Assembly (NCBI GenBank): GCA_024227155.1
Contig: JAAELB010000330.1
Span: 1-53,177, forward strand
Length of the DNA: 53,177 nucleotides
Source: Desulfobulbaceae bacterium
Lineage (GTDB): Bacteria > Desulfobacterota > Desulfobulbia > Desulfobulbales > Desulfocapsaceae
Reading direction: 5' to 3'
A model generated the notes under the pieces. That model was not told the origin of the DNA, made no database searches, and was given only the letters and a program-made list of their open reading frames with translations. Position numbers and translations under genes: made by a program. Below, piece by piece: positions 34,207-44,613 of the stretch (within the stretch, counting starts at the first letter, position 1; the number at the start of each line of letters is the position of its first letter).

Positions 34207-35300
34207 TCAACAACGATCATCACTCCATTTCGTGGTCCCTCTGTAGCATCAATCCCCATTAGCTGCGAACAGTTGACGTTTGGGAAAACATGGATTTTCA
34301 CCTCAATTCGACCGAATTCCTCCTGTGGGAACATCTTTTCTGATGCGGCATTCCAGCGCTGTACTAATTCCTTAAATTTTTCTTTGTTTAGTGATCCAGA
34401 TAAAGAAGCAATTTCAGCTTTACTTAGAGCATCAACTTGAGAGTGTAGAGTTTGCACCAGTTCACTGTTTAGTTCTGTAAAACTGTTAACTGAGGCCAGG
34501 GCTTCATCTCCGCTTGTGGCGATAAGGGCCGGAACTGTGAGACCCGAGTAGACAACTGGCGATGTGTCTTTGTCTTTCTCAAACGCATCGATGAGGATGT
34601 CGGCTGCGTCTTGACTGGTACTTAGGAAAACAGTGCTGTCTTGTACCGTGCTTTCCCGTAAAAGCACACCCCAGCCATTGAGTCTCTTTTTCATATTACC
34701 AGTATGGGATGGACCAATTTTATTTTCTATCTGGGAGAGTTCATCAAAAATAGTTTCGTTTTCAAACCATTCGGCTTCACCTTGAAGCTCTTTGAAAAGA
34801 TCAGATGCGTCATCATCCAGACTGGCAAGATTTTTGGCAATCTCTTCTTCTTCCATGTCAAGAACTTCACCCATAGCCAGGACAAGCCGTGCCTGCCACA
34901 GCTTCGCCTCATGCTCCTGTTCGGCAGCTTCTTTTTTCAGATCCTGGGGGGTAAAGAGTTCATTGATGATTGACTGCTCCGAGCTCTCTGTGGAGTCGGT
35001 TGTTTTTGACATTGCTGCAAGGGTCAAAAAGTTGAGTTGTTCAGCATAATCATCTTTTCTGTTCTGGATGTTCTCCACCAGATGGAGAAAACGACTCCGA
35101 TGTTCACCTAATGGACAGGGAGTATCTACTTGACAGAAACCTGAATTAATGAAAGTATCTGTGGTTTGTTTATTTGCATCTGCCGGATCATTTTCAACCG
35201 GCTGGAGCAGTTGGATTTTTTGAAATAACAGGAAGATCGGATATTGGCGAATCGAATAGATATTCGTTGCCGGAAAATAGAGAGTTTTTAGTGAGTTCAT
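34203..35300 (-). CDS. Uncharacterised cytoplasmic protein
   Basis: A 365-residue protein without signal peptide or membrane segment. Residues about 70-200 are acidic and helix-rich (LDMEEEEIAKNLASLDDDAS). The C-terminal third has mixed strands (GRIEVKIHVFPNVN, then GPRNGVMIVVD). I recognise no family. Its stop codon TAG is formed by the first bases of dispersed repeat copy G. Its ATG abuts the divergent ATG of the next gene (CAT-ATG at 35298-35303), and no ribosome binding site is visible, so the true start may be further in. Confidence 0.7.
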   Translation of the reverse strand: MNSLKTLYFPATNIYSIRQYPIFLLFQKIQLLQPVENDPADANKQTTDTFINSGFCQVDTPCPLGEHRSRFLHLVENIQNRKDDYAEQLNFLTLAAMSKTTDSTESSEQSIINELFTPQDLKKEAAEQEHEAKLWQARLVLAMGEVLDMEEEEIAKNLASLDDDASDLFKELQGEAEWFENETIFDELSQIENKIGPSHTGNMKKRLNGWGVLLRESTVQDSTVFLSTSQDAADILIDAFEKDKDTSPVVYSGLTVPALIATSGDEALASVNSFTELNSELVQTLHSQVDALSKAEIASLSGSLNKEKFKELVQRWNAASEKMFPQEEFGRIEVKIHVFPNVNCSQLMGIDATEGPRNGVMIVVD

Positions 35301-35600
35301 ATGCGAGATATTAGAAGTAAAATTACGTTTACACTTTCAGCAATATTGTATTTTCTGTTTAACCTGCGTCTGGCTAGCAGTGGTGTCGAAACACTGAAAG
35401 CAACTTCATGGCAAATTGCCCAGACAGCCCCCTATGTGGCAGGTTTAACATATGTTATCATAGCCCTGCTGCAATATATGGCAGATGGGGAAAAACTGCC
35501 ATGGGATCGTCGTCTGCGCTTATTTTTTGCTTTTGGCATCATCGCTGGGCTGCTCTTTGGCATCTATGAGTATGCCGGGGTTGATGTAGGTATCAAATAG
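35301..35600 (+). CDS. Small membrane protein, unknown
   Basis: A 99-residue protein with three hydrophobic segments (about 8-25, 45-62 and 73-92) and a charged loop ADGEKLPWDRRLR. The start codon directly abuts the start of the divergent 365-residue gene. It lies upstream of recCBD but is separated by a 200-nt gap with a repeat remnant. No family is recognised. Confidence 0.65.
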   Translation: MRDIRSKITFTLSAILYFLFNLRLASSGVETLKATSWQIAQTAPYVAGLTYVIIALLQYMADGEKLPWDRRLRLFFAFGIIAGLLFGIYEYAGVDVGIK

Positions 35601-35635
35601 TGATGGCACAGTAAAAATCCATTCAATATGTGATG

Positions 35636-35676
35636 TACCTATCCCGACTTATTTCCCGTTTAACAGGGGTCGGGGG
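35636..35676 (+). repeat. Dispersed repeat, linker-only remnant J
   Basis: ATCCCGACTTATTTCCCGTT with AACAGGGGTCGGG resembles the linker module of copy F (CCCGACTTAGTTCCCGTTTA). CCCGAC and GTCGGG form a short hairpin. No TTAGTGCCTTA end is present. Confidence 0.45.
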
Positions 35677-35801
35677 GATCAACGCGCAGTAGTTTCAGGG
35701 TGCTTGATGTCTTTAAACCAGCCAATCGATAATACATGCACTCTTATATCCTGTAAACGGGAGAAATGCCCGTTTCAAACTATTGTTTACAAGGGCGGCC
35801 C

Positions 35802-38800
35802 ATGTTTTTTCTTCACGTCTCAAATAAAACTGAAAATCTCCTACGCCAGTTAGGTGAGGTCATTCGGGTGGATAAGCAGACCGATCTGTTTGGCCAGGAA
35901 CTCTTTCTTATCCAGAGCCAGGGGATGGAAAGGATGGTGGCTCAAACCCTTGCTGATCAGTTTTGCAGTTTTTGTAATTATAAATTTTATCTTCCACTGG
36001 ATTTTCTACTCACCGTTGCGGCGAGGCTGGGCATGGATATCAGCCCGGATGGTTTTTCCCGCCAGATCCTTGCCTGGCGAATTGATGGCCTCCTGCGGGA
36101 CCTGAGTGGTGATGTCTATCAACCACTCCGTTACTATCTTGGTGGAGAAAATTCTCAATTAAAAAGGTTTCAGCTCGCCAGAAGGCTTGCAAATATCTTT
36201 GATCAGTATCAGCTCATGCGCGGTGATATGCTTCTTGGCTGGGAGCAGAAAAAGGTGATGACAGATCATCCCGGCGAAAAGTGGCAGATGGACCTATGGC
36301 GCAGGTTGCTGGATCAACCCGGCGGCTCTGTGCATAGAGCTATACTCTTTCAAAAAGTGATACAACGCTTGCAGAGTGAGAGCGATCTTTCACACCACTT
36401 ACCCAAGCGAATATCTATTGTTGGTCTGCACACAATGCCGCCAATTTTTCTCAGTTATTTAAATTCGCTGGCACACCATATGGATGTGCATCTCTTTTTG
36501 TTGTCCCCCTGTGAGAAATATTGGGGCAACGTGGAGACCATGAGAAAACAGTATGTACGACAATTGCGCAGCGGGAAAACCAGTGAAGATCTGCAACAGG
36601 AAGAACATCACCAACTCCTTGCCGCCCTTGGGGGACAGGGGAAAGATTTACAAAATATGTTGCTCGAAGGTGCTGAGTTCAGCCTCGAATTTTCCAGTTA
36701 TGAAAGCCCGCTTGATGGTGTTGATTACAACAGGGCGACTCTTTTACAAAAGGTGCAGGAGGATCTTTTAACTGGCAGTTTGCACCCGGAGAGAAAGAAG
36801 ATGCCCCATGCAGATGACAACTCCATTCAGCTGGTATCGTGTCACTCAAAACTGCGCGAGCTAAACGTTCTTAGAGACCAGCTGCTCCGGCTTCTTCATG
36901 GAGATGAGCAGCTGGAGCTGAGAGATATTGTGGTGATGGCACCAGATATCCAGGAGTACTCTGCACTTATTCCTGCGGTGTTTACAAAAATCCAACATTC
37001 CATTGCCGACCGTAGCGTGCGTAGACGCAATTCTGTTATCGCAGCTTTCGGCTCTTTTCTCGAGCTCTTTTCAAGCCGCTTTGGTTTGAGTGAAGTTATG
37101 GATCTGCTTCAAATGGAGGTGGTGTATCCGCAGTTTGAGCTTTGCCCGGCAGATCTCGACATTCTGCAACAGTGGGCAACAGACTCTGGAATTCGCTGGG
37201 GACTATCTGCCACTCAGCGAGGGGAATCTGGTGTGACATCTTTTGAAGAGTCAAGCTGGCGGGCTGGCCTGGATAGATTACTTATGGGTTACGCTGTCGA
37301 TGCGGATCAATTTGTAGCTGGTGTGCTGCCGTTTCAAGAGATTGAGGGGAGGGGGGCTGCCCCTCTGGGTGGTCTTTGCCAGTTTATTGAGCTTTTGGAT
37401 TCGGGATCGGAAGATTTCAAAAAACAGTATTCTGTTCAGCGTTGGTCGGAGTTGCTGCACAGTTATATCAATGCTCTTTTTGGTGAAAGCCATGAACAGG
37501 AGTTGGTTGAATTACGTACCATTGTCGCTGACCTGGGGGAGGTGGTGGGCGATTATCATAGCGGAGATATAGCCTTTGTTGTCATTTCAGAATGGTTTAC
37601 TCAGCTTGCCAAGGAATCACGGTCAAGTTCCGGGTTTCTGCAGGGAAAGTTAACCTTCTGTTCGATGCTGCCGATGCGCTCGATTCCTTTTAAGGTTGTC
37701 TGCATTCTTGGTTTAAATTATGGGGTTTTTCCTAAAAATGACCACCATGATACCTTTGATCTTATGGCGGTGGATACACGGCCGGGGGATCGTTCACCAA
37801 GGGTTGACGATCGCTACCAGTTTCTTGAAGCCCTGCTTGCAGCGAGATCGACACTCTATTTAAGCTTTGTCGGTCAATCAATGAAGACCAACGAGTCTAT
37901 TCCTCCTTCAGTGGTAGTGACCGAGTTTGTAGAACTACTTGGGAAAGAATATGGGCTGATGGATCCGGTCGTGCGTCATCCCCTCCATCCCTTTAACAAG
38001 CACTATTTTAACTCTGTAAATGATAGTGGCCTTTTTAGTTATGACCAGCACTATTGCCAGGTCGCCAATGCGATCAGGGCGGATAACCACCCTCAAAGAG
38101 TATGGTGGCAAGGACGCCTTGAGGGTGGAGGCGAGCTAATATCTCTTGCTGCTCTTTTTTCCTTTTATAAAAACCCTCTGAAGTATTTTGTGCGAAACTG
38201 TCTCGGAATAAGGCTTGATAGCGCCATGGTACAACCAGAAGACAGAGAACTCTTTGAAGTCTCAGGCCTTGGTAAATATATAGTTGAGCAGGAAATCTTA
38301 GATGCAGTAAGTAAAAGTTCAGCTGAAGATCTTGATAGATTGGTTATTTTGAAAAAGATCCAGGCCCAGGGTGATTGGCCTCTTGGAGCCTCGGGATCAC
38401 TTGGATTTGATCAAAAGATGAATGAAACGAAATCCTTCTGGAAAGAGGTCGAGGCCTTGGAACTCGGTCCGCGGCTGGGTGATATTGTAGTGAATATTGA
38501 GATAGATTCTGAAAAGGCACAGCCATATTTACTCGCGGGTACACTCTCCAATGTGTATGAAAATGGTGTTCTGGTTGTTCGTTTTGGTCCACTTCGCGGC
38601 CAGGATGTCATTGCAGGATGGTTGCACCACCTGATTATTAACACGCAAAATCCAGGCACCCCAACCTATCTTGTTGCAATGGATCATTCTCTAAGGTTTC
38701 CTGAGCTTACACAATTGGATGATGGAGTGTCCCTTGGGAGTCTGCTGGGATATTTTCAACAGGGGTGCCAGAGACCTTTGCCATTCTTCGTTGAGCCCGC

Positions 38801-39014
38801 ATTTGCCTATGCCAGACAGCTGGCAAGCAGGAGAGCAAAGGTACCACCCCTTGAGAAGGCCCTCTCTGTGCTTAACAACAGTATAGAAAAAGGATATCAG
38901 CCTGAATGGGAACTGCTGCTCCGTGGTGAGGAAGAAAATAGCCCCATGGTTGCGGAATTTGAACAACTCGCGCTTTCAATTATGTGCAGCATCTGGGAGG
39001 TGGTAAATGATTGA
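35802..39014 (+). CDS. recC: Exodeoxyribonuclease V gamma subunit
   Basis: RecC of the RecBCD helicase-nuclease, which processes double-strand breaks and, in E. coli, recognises Chi. About 1070 residues from the ATG at 35802 (MFFLHVSNK), preceded by AAGGG; E. coli RecC is similar in size. Family blocks are ELFLIQSQGMERM at the N-terminus, RDIVVMAPDIQEY in the middle and RSIPFKVVCILGLNYGVFP later. It lacks functional helicase motifs, as expected for RecC. It overlaps recB by 8 nt, starting the recC-recB-recD operon. Confidence 0.94.
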   Translation: MFFLHVSNKTENLLRQLGEVIRVDKQTDLFGQELFLIQSQGMERMVAQTLADQFCSFCNYKFYLPLDFLLTVAARLGMDISPDGFSRQILAWRIDGLLRDLSGDVYQPLRYYLGGENSQLKRFQLARRLANIFDQYQLMRGDMLLGWEQKKVMTDHPGEKWQMDLWRRLLDQPGGSVHRAILFQKVIQRLQSESDLSHHLPKRISIVGLHTMPPIFLSYLNSLAHHMDVHLFLLSPCEKYWGNVETMRKQYVRQLRSGKTSEDLQQEEHHQLLAALGGQGKDLQNMLLEGAEFSLEFSSYESPLDGVDYNRATLLQKVQEDLLTGSLHPERKKMPHADDNSIQLVSCHSKLRELNVLRDQLLRLLHGDEQLELRDIVVMAPDIQEYSALIPAVFTKIQHSIADRSVRRRNSVIAAFGSFLELFSSRFGLSEVMDLLQMEVVYPQFELCPADLDILQQWATDSGIRWGLSATQRGESGVTSFEESSWRAGLDRLLMGYAVDADQFVAGVLPFQEIEGRGAAPLGGLCQFIELLDSGSEDFKKQYSVQRWSELLHSYINALFGESHEQELVELRTIVADLGEVVGDYHSGDIAFVVISEWFTQLAKESRSSSGFLQGKLTFCSMLPMRSIPFKVVCILGLNYGVFPKNDHHDTFDLMAVDTRPGDRSPRVDDRYQFLEALLAARSTLYLSFVGQSMKTNESIPPSVVVTEFVELLGKEYGLMDPVVRHPLHPFNKHYFNSVNDSGLFSYDQHYCQVANAIRADNHPQRVWWQGRLEGGGELISLAALFSFYKNPLKYFVRNCLGIRLDSAMVQPEDRELFEVSGLGKYIVEQEILDAVSKSSAEDLDRLVILKKIQAQGDWPLGASGSLGFDQKMNETKSFWKEVEALELGPRLGDIVVNIEIDSEKAQPYLLAGTLSNVYENGVLVVRFGPLRGQDVIAGWLHHLIINTQNPGTPTYLVAMDHSLRFPELTQLDDGVSLGSLLGYFQQGCQRPLPFFVEPAFAYARQLASRRAKVPPLEKALSVLNNSIEKGYQPEWELLLRGEEENSPMVAEFEQLALSIMCSIWEVVND

Positions 39015-42000
39015 AAAATTCCAGGTGTTTGATGCCCCGCATCTCATTCTTGAAAAAGGAATCAATCTTGTTGAGGCAAGCGCAGGGACCGGCAAAACCT
39101 ACGCCATCGGCATGCTGGTACTACGTGCTATTGTTGAAAAGGCGATCCCCATCGATGAAATTCTTATTGTCACCTTTACCAAGGCGGCCACGGAGGAATT
39201 GAAAAGCCGTATCCGCTCACGGCTGGTTGAAGCACGGGAGCTGTTGTCAGCTGCTGATGTGGGAGCAGGTAGTCAAATTGATGAGACCTTACTTTCCTGG
39301 GCTGCCACCGTAACTGAGAAACAAACGGCCATAAAAAGACTACAGCTTGCCCTCTATGACATTGACAGGGCGGCCATTTTTACAATCCACAGTTTTTGTC
39401 AGCGGATGCTGGTGGAGCAGGCGCTTGAAAGTAATCAACTCTTTGATGTTGAGTTACTCACCAATATAGATCCTGTGCTCAGCCAGGTTGTTGATGATTA
39501 CTGGCGCAATACTATTTATAAAATGGATAGTTTGCCTTGTGCCATTGTAACCAGGGCGTTTCCAACCCCGGAAAACCTTTTTGCCACTGTTTCTCTAGCC
39601 AGTAGAACTAGCGGCACCATTGAACCAGTTGTAGAGGATCTTGCATCAGAAATTGAAAAACTTATCTCCGCCATGGAAAGTGTTGCCCTCTGGTGGCAAT
39701 CCAATAGTACATTGCTTAGGGAAAAATTTATCCAGGGTATAGCGAATAAGCATTTCAAAAAAAGAGTATACGATGAATTTGAGAGATGGTTTGGAGCCTG
39801 TGGAGATTTTTTCAGGGGAGCGAGTTTCACAGTCCCCGATAATCTGGATCTTCTGACAGTAAGTGGCCTTACCGGGGAATTGAGTGGCACTAAGTTCAGA
39901 TCAGCTGCCAAAAAGGTTGAATACCTCGCTTCCTGGAATCTTCCAGACACCGAGGTTTCGGCCCTTCTAAGAGCAATAGAATGTCTGCTCCTCACCTTTC
40001 GGGTTAATTTAGCAGCTCAAGTGCGGACTGAACTGAGTCGTCGTCTGCTCCAGCAGGGGAATATGGGCTTTGATGACCTCATTCGCAATCTTTCAAAGGG
40101 GCTTCGAGGGGAGCGGGGAGTTCAACTGACCAAAGTGTTGTCCGATCGTTTCTCGGTCGCATTAATTGACGAGTTTCAAGATACGGACAGTGACCAGTAT
40201 CACATTTTTTCAACCCTGTTTGGCAAGGGTAATCATCTGCTTTACCTCATTGGTGACCCCAAACAGGCAATTTATAAATTTCGTGGGGCCGATATCCATT
40301 CTTATTTTCAGGCAAGAAAGGCGGCAACGAAACTCCTTACTTTGGAGAACAATTACAGATCTCACCCGTATCTGGTTAATGAGGTAAACAGGCTCTTTAG
40401 TTCAAGGGAGAAACCTTTTTATTACGATGATGAAATTCTTGCCTACAATTCTGTCCATGCTGCTAAAACTGAGGAAGAATTAGCCTTTATACGTGGAGAG
40501 AAATCCCAGGCCGGGATGGTGTATTGCACCTTGCCACCACACCCGGAAAAGAAAGAGGGCCGCTGGTCTTCAACGGAAGCGAAAGAAAATTTTAAAAACT
40601 ATATTGTTGCTGAGATATGCAACCTTCTAAACCCTTTAAAACCTCTACTTTTGCCGGGGAGCGAGGGACGACGGCTCACCCCGAAAGATATTGCGATTCT
40701 GGTACGTAAAAATTCAGAATGCGAAGAGTATCTCCACGGCCTGGCGGCTGTTGGTATCCCGGCTGTTGTTGGAAGCAGGAAATCTGTTTACCATTCCAAC
40801 GAGTGTTCTGAAATTCTGATGCTGCTTCATAGTATTACAAATCCTGGAGAGGTTGCAAAATTAAAAGGAGCCCTGACTATAACCTGGTTCGGTTTTACCG
40901 GGGATGAACTGCATAATCTTTTAGAGGATGATGAGCAGTTAAGCCTTTGGCAGGGGAAAATGGTTTTCTACCAGACTCTTTGGCAGGAGCAGAGCTTTCT
41001 TGTCATGCTGAGTCATCTGCTGGAGGAAGAAGAGGTTCTGGCGACTCTTGCCGGGGCTGATTTCGCCGAAAGAGCAATTGCTAATATCCTTCAGCTTCTT
41101 GAACTGATCCAGGAACAGGAAACCGGCGAAAATTTAGGTCAGAGCCAGCTCCTCATGTGGTTGCAGAAAATGAACCGGGATGACAAGCCAACAGACAACG
41201 GGGAACTTCTCCTTGAAAGCGATGAGGAGGCGGTACAGATTGTTACCATGCACAGCGCAAAGGGCTTGGAATACCCGGTGGTCTTTTGTCCTGTTCTTTG
41301 GAGTGGTACTGATTTTGTCAGCGGTGAAAAATTCCAGGTAACAAGTCATAACAGTGATGATGATATTGTTGTCGATCTTGGTTCCGCTCTTTTTGAGGAG
41401 AGAAAAGCTGAGGCGGGAGCAGAGCAGATTGCGGAAGATCTTCGACTACTCTATGTGGCTCTCACACGGGCAAAACTGCGTTGCTACACCATGTGGGCTG
41501 ATGTGAAGAAATATTCACCCGTAGTCGATTCTTTTGATTCAGCGCTCGGTTATCTGCTGTTTCCTGATGGCTACTGCAGCAACGAAAAGCAGAGGGAGGT
41601 TTTTTGCAGGCTCTCCCAGAACTTTTTCATTGAATATGTTGAGATTGAGGCCCAGTCGGAGGCGGTCTCTTTTGAACAGGAAAGATATGAAGGTCAACTC
41701 AAGGCCCTGGCAACCTCTGGCAGATCACTCCATACAGACTGGTTGATGTCGTCTTTTTCAGCAATGGTTGCTTTGAGCGATTATGAATATGATATGAAAA
41801 CGACCGGGTCTGTGGCAGAAAAGGCGAGGGAGGGTAGGGAAATAGTAGTTACAGGACTTCCAGCGGGGGCTCACTTTGGTAATGTTATCCACGATTTGCT
41901 TGAAGAGTTTTCCTTTAGCAATCTCAGTGATCATGTTGATCTCTTATCTGCATGTCACAAAAAATGTAAGCGCTATGGAGTTGAAGCTGAACCTGAAAAT

Positions 42001-42552
42001 ATAGCGGAATTATTGAAAAATGTTGTTCAGACGATTTTACCGACAGGTTTTTCACTCTCTGAGCTTGAGGAAAACAAATGTCTCAAGGAAATGGGTTTTT
42101 ATTTTCATCTCAGTCCCCTTGTAACCGATGAAATTAATGAAATTTTAGAGGATGACCCCGCAGTATTGCCACTGAATCATAAGGTGATGCGTGGTTACCT
42201 GACAGGCTTTGTTGACCTGATCTGCGAGTACCGGGGGAAATATTTTATCTTTGATTATAAAACAAATTACCTCGGTGACTTTACCTGCGATTACCGGGAA
42301 GAGAACCTGGTATCGGCGATGCAGGCACATAATTATGGCCTCCAGTACTGGATTTACAGCCTGGTCCTCCATCGTCATTTGCAAAACCTTCTTCCAGGCT
42401 ATGACTATCAGACCCACTTTGGTGGTGTTATGTATCTTTTTGTCAGGGGGATGTCAGCTGATATGGCAGGAAACGGGGTCTATACGACGCTTCCCGATTA
42501 TACACGACTTATGCAGCTTAACCGCTTGATTGGAGGGGCGACAGATGAATGA
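39007..42552 (+). CDS. recB: Exodeoxyribonuclease V beta subunit, helicase-nuclease
   Basis: RecB, 1181 residues, with an SF1A 3'-5' helicase and a C-terminal nuclease. Walker A is EASAGTGKTYAIGML (about 24-38). Helicase motif II is LIDEFQDTDSDQYHIF, followed by GDPKQAIYKFRGAD, and motif V is TMHSAKGLEYPVVF. The nuclease shows LTGFVDLI and IFDYKTNYLG. All active sites look intact. The gene overlaps recC upstream and recD downstream by 8 nt each. Confidence 0.96.
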   Translation: MIEKFQVFDAPHLILEKGINLVEASAGTGKTYAIGMLVLRAIVEKAIPIDEILIVTFTKAATEELKSRIRSRLVEARELLSAADVGAGSQIDETLLSWAATVTEKQTAIKRLQLALYDIDRAAIFTIHSFCQRMLVEQALESNQLFDVELLTNIDPVLSQVVDDYWRNTIYKMDSLPCAIVTRAFPTPENLFATVSLASRTSGTIEPVVEDLASEIEKLISAMESVALWWQSNSTLLREKFIQGIANKHFKKRVYDEFERWFGACGDFFRGASFTVPDNLDLLTVSGLTGELSGTKFRSAAKKVEYLASWNLPDTEVSALLRAIECLLLTFRVNLAAQVRTELSRRLLQQGNMGFDDLIRNLSKGLRGERGVQLTKVLSDRFSVALIDEFQDTDSDQYHIFSTLFGKGNHLLYLIGDPKQAIYKFRGADIHSYFQARKAATKLLTLENNYRSHPYLVNEVNRLFSSREKPFYYDDEILAYNSVHAAKTEEELAFIRGEKSQAGMVYCTLPPHPEKKEGRWSSTEAKENFKNYIVAEICNLLNPLKPLLLPGSEGRRLTPKDIAILVRKNSECEEYLHGLAAVGIPAVVGSRKSVYHSNECSEILMLLHSITNPGEVAKLKGALTITWFGFTGDELHNLLEDDEQLSLWQGKMVFYQTLWQEQSFLVMLSHLLEEEEVLATLAGADFAERAIANILQLLELIQEQETGENLGQSQLLMWLQKMNRDDKPTDNGELLLESDEEAVQIVTMHSAKGLEYPVVFCPVLWSGTDFVSGEKFQVTSHNSDDDIVVDLGSALFEERKAEAGAEQIAEDLRLLYVALTRAKLRCYTMWADVKKYSPVVDSFDSALGYLLFPDGYCSNEKQREVFCRLSQNFFIEYVEIEAQSEAVSFEQERYEGQLKALATSGRSLHTDWLMSSFSAMVALSDYEYDMKTTGSVAEKAREGREIVVTGLPAGAHFGNVIHDLLEEFSFSNLSDHVDLLSACHKKCKRYGVEAEPENIAELLKNVVQTILPTGFSLSELEENKCLKEMGFYFHLSPLVTDEINEILEDDPAVLPLNHKVMRGYLTGFVDLICEYRGKYFIFDYKTNYLGDFTCDYREENLVSAMQAHNYGLQYWIYSLVLHRHLQNLLPGYDYQTHFGGVMYLFVRGMSADMAGNGVYTTLPDYTRLMQLNRLIGGATDE

Positions 42553-44185
42553 AGGCGTCTCAGGTCTTGATCACCATTTCGCGAAGTTTCTTTCAGGTCG
42601 ATCCGGGCTTGAAGGGGTGGCTGAAGAACAATTTTATGCTGTTGTCTCAAGGCTTTCTGCAGCCCTTGAAGGTGGTCATAGTTGTTTGAGGCTTGTACCG
42701 GAAGAGGTTCTGCTGTTCCGGGGAAATCCACTGGTTTCTGTTGATGGGGAGGGGCGCATGTCACCCCTGGTTCTGGCAGGCTCCAATTTATATCTGCACA
42801 GATACTATACCTATGAGACGAGACTTGCAAAGCAGATTCTTACGCTTGCCGGGCAATCATCAGGAGTGGTGTCCCCGCCTCTTGCCGAGGATGTGGAGGC
42901 GGAGGTAGACTATCAAAAAGAGGCAGCCAGAGTCGCGTTGCAAAATGCATTGACAATAATCAGCGGCGGCCCAGGAACGGGTAAGACCACCACCGTGGTA
43001 AAGATTCTCGCACTGCTTGTGGAAAGCTGTAGCAATCCTTTAAAAATAGGGCTTGCGGCCCCCACGGGAAAAGCTGCCATGCGATTGAGTGACTCAATTG
43101 GTACAAGCCTTGCCAATCACGAACAGATTGGCTTGCATGAAGATATCGTGCAATCAATTCCCACTGTAGCATGCACCCTGCACAGGCTCTTAGGGGTACG
43201 GCGTAACTCACCTCAGTTTATCCATAATAATGATAATCCTCTGGATTTTGATGTGGTTGTAGTGGATGAGGCGTCCATGGTTGACCTGGCCATGATGAGT
43301 AAACTTGTCGATGCCTTAAAACCGGGGGCTAAACTCATTTTATTAGGTGATAAAGATCAGCTCGCTTCGGTGGAGTCAGGTGCGGTGTTGGTTGATTTGA
43401 TAAACAGCTTGCCGGAAAACAGCATAGAATTGCAAAAAAGTTACCGGTTTGATGCAAATATTAAACAACTTGCTGTCAGTATCAATAACGCAGAACTCAA
43501 GACGACCTGGGACCTGCTAAATGATGGGCAGGCCCATAACGTTTCTCTTCTTGCCTCAGACAAACTCGGATATATCGGAGGGCGATATTCAGAATTCATA
43601 GAGTTGGTCCACCAGCGTCTTCGCTCTTCGACAGTATGCCAGGATGATATTCAAAAAATATTTCAAATATTCCAAAGTTTTCAGGTGCTTTGCTGCACAC
43701 ACCACGGTGAACGCGGAGTGAGGGGTATAAACCAGCGAGTAGAGCGGAGCCTGGCGGCTAAGGGTTTTGAATGTAAATCGGAAACCTGGTATCCGGGCAG
43801 GCCAGTTCTTATTACTCGAAATGATTATGGTCTTGATCTTTACAATGGAGATATCGGTATTTATCTTCCCGGTATGGGGCAGCAGGGTGGCAAAGTGTGG
43901 TTTGAACGGCCGGATGGCAGTGTGAAAGGATATTCGCCCAATCGTCTTCCCCAATGTGAAACTGTATTTGCCATGACGATCCACAAAAGCCAGGGATCAG
44001 AATTTTCTGAGGTGGTGGTTGTGCTTCCCGAAGCTGATAGCCGCATTCTGAGCCGGGAACTTATCTATACCGGAGTTACTCGAGCAAAAAGTGTTGTGCG
44101 TCTTGTGTCGGACAAGGCGGTGCTGGGTTTTGCTCTTGAGAGAAACATTAGACGCCATAGCGGTTTACAGGATTTTCTTCGATGA
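42545..44185 (+). CDS. recD: Exodeoxyribonuclease V alpha subunit, 5'-3' helicase
   Basis: RecD, about 546 residues, the fast 5'-3' helicase of RecBCD. Walker A is ISGGPGTGKTTTVVK. Motif II is VVVDEASMVDLAMM, then LLGDKDQLASVESGAVL. The C-terminus has FAMTIHKSQGSEFSEVVVVL and YTGVTRAKSVVRLV. I start at the ATG 42545, with GGAGGGG just upstream and overlapping the recB end. Its presence implies a three-subunit enzyme rather than AddAB. Confidence 0.96.
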   Translation: MNEGVSGLDHHFAKFLSGRSGLEGVAEEQFYAVVSRLSAALEGGHSCLRLVPEEVLLFRGNPLVSVDGEGRMSPLVLAGSNLYLHRYYTYETRLAKQILTLAGQSSGVVSPPLAEDVEAEVDYQKEAARVALQNALTIISGGPGTGKTTTVVKILALLVESCSNPLKIGLAAPTGKAAMRLSDSIGTSLANHEQIGLHEDIVQSIPTVACTLHRLLGVRRNSPQFIHNNDNPLDFDVVVVDEASMVDLAMMSKLVDALKPGAKLILLGDKDQLASVESGAVLVDLINSLPENSIELQKSYRFDANIKQLAVSINNAELKTTWDLLNDGQAHNVSLLASDKLGYIGGRYSEFIELVHQRLRSSTVCQDDIQKIFQIFQSFQVLCCTHHGERGVRGINQRVERSLAAKGFECKSETWYPGRPVLITRNDYGLDLYNGDIGIYLPGMGQQGGKVWFERPDGSVKGYSPNRLPQCETVFAMTIHKSQGSEFSEVVVVLPEADSRILSRELIYTGVTRAKSVVRLVSDKAVLGFALERNIRRHSGLQDFLR

Positions 44186-44346
44186 AAAAAGCCTCACAAG
44201 TTATTTGCCTTGTTTATCTGACTGGAATGACATATAGTCTTTACTAAACGTATTATCATATCTTTTTCAGTTATCCAACACTGTAATTCTGCACGGTTCG
44301 ATAGCCCAAAAAGCCTTAGCCACAGTTTTTATAAAGGATACAACGC

Positions 44347-44613
44347 ATGAAGCTTTTTTTGGGCAGCCTTCCTTATGACATTACTGAAAGCGAAATCACA
44401 GAACTTTGCAGCAGTTATGGAGAAGTTGTAAATACCAACCTGATAGTTGATCAATTTACTGGAAAATCAAAAGGTTTTGCATTTATTGAGATGGCCACCA
44501 GGTCAGAAGGGCATAAGGTCATGGAGACCTTGAATGGTATGGATTATAAAAACAGAGCACTTGTCTGTAACGAGGCAAAACCGAAGAGTAAAAAAGGTGG
44601 TCGCCGAAGATAG
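44347..44613 (+). CDS. RRM-domain RNA-binding protein
   Basis: An 88-residue single RNA-recognition-motif protein, like cyanobacterial and proteobacterial Rbp proteins. RNP2 is KLFLGSLPY at residues 2-10 and RNP1 is KGFAFIEM at 43-50. The basic tail KSKKGGRRR probably adds affinity. AAAGGA precedes the start. Bacterial relatives are often cold-induced, fitting the adjacent cold-shock gene. Confidence 0.93.
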   Translation: MKLFLGSLPYDITESEITELCSSYGEVVNTNLIVDQFTGKSKGFAFIEMATRSEGHKVMETLNGMDYKNRALVCNEAKPKSKKGGRRR

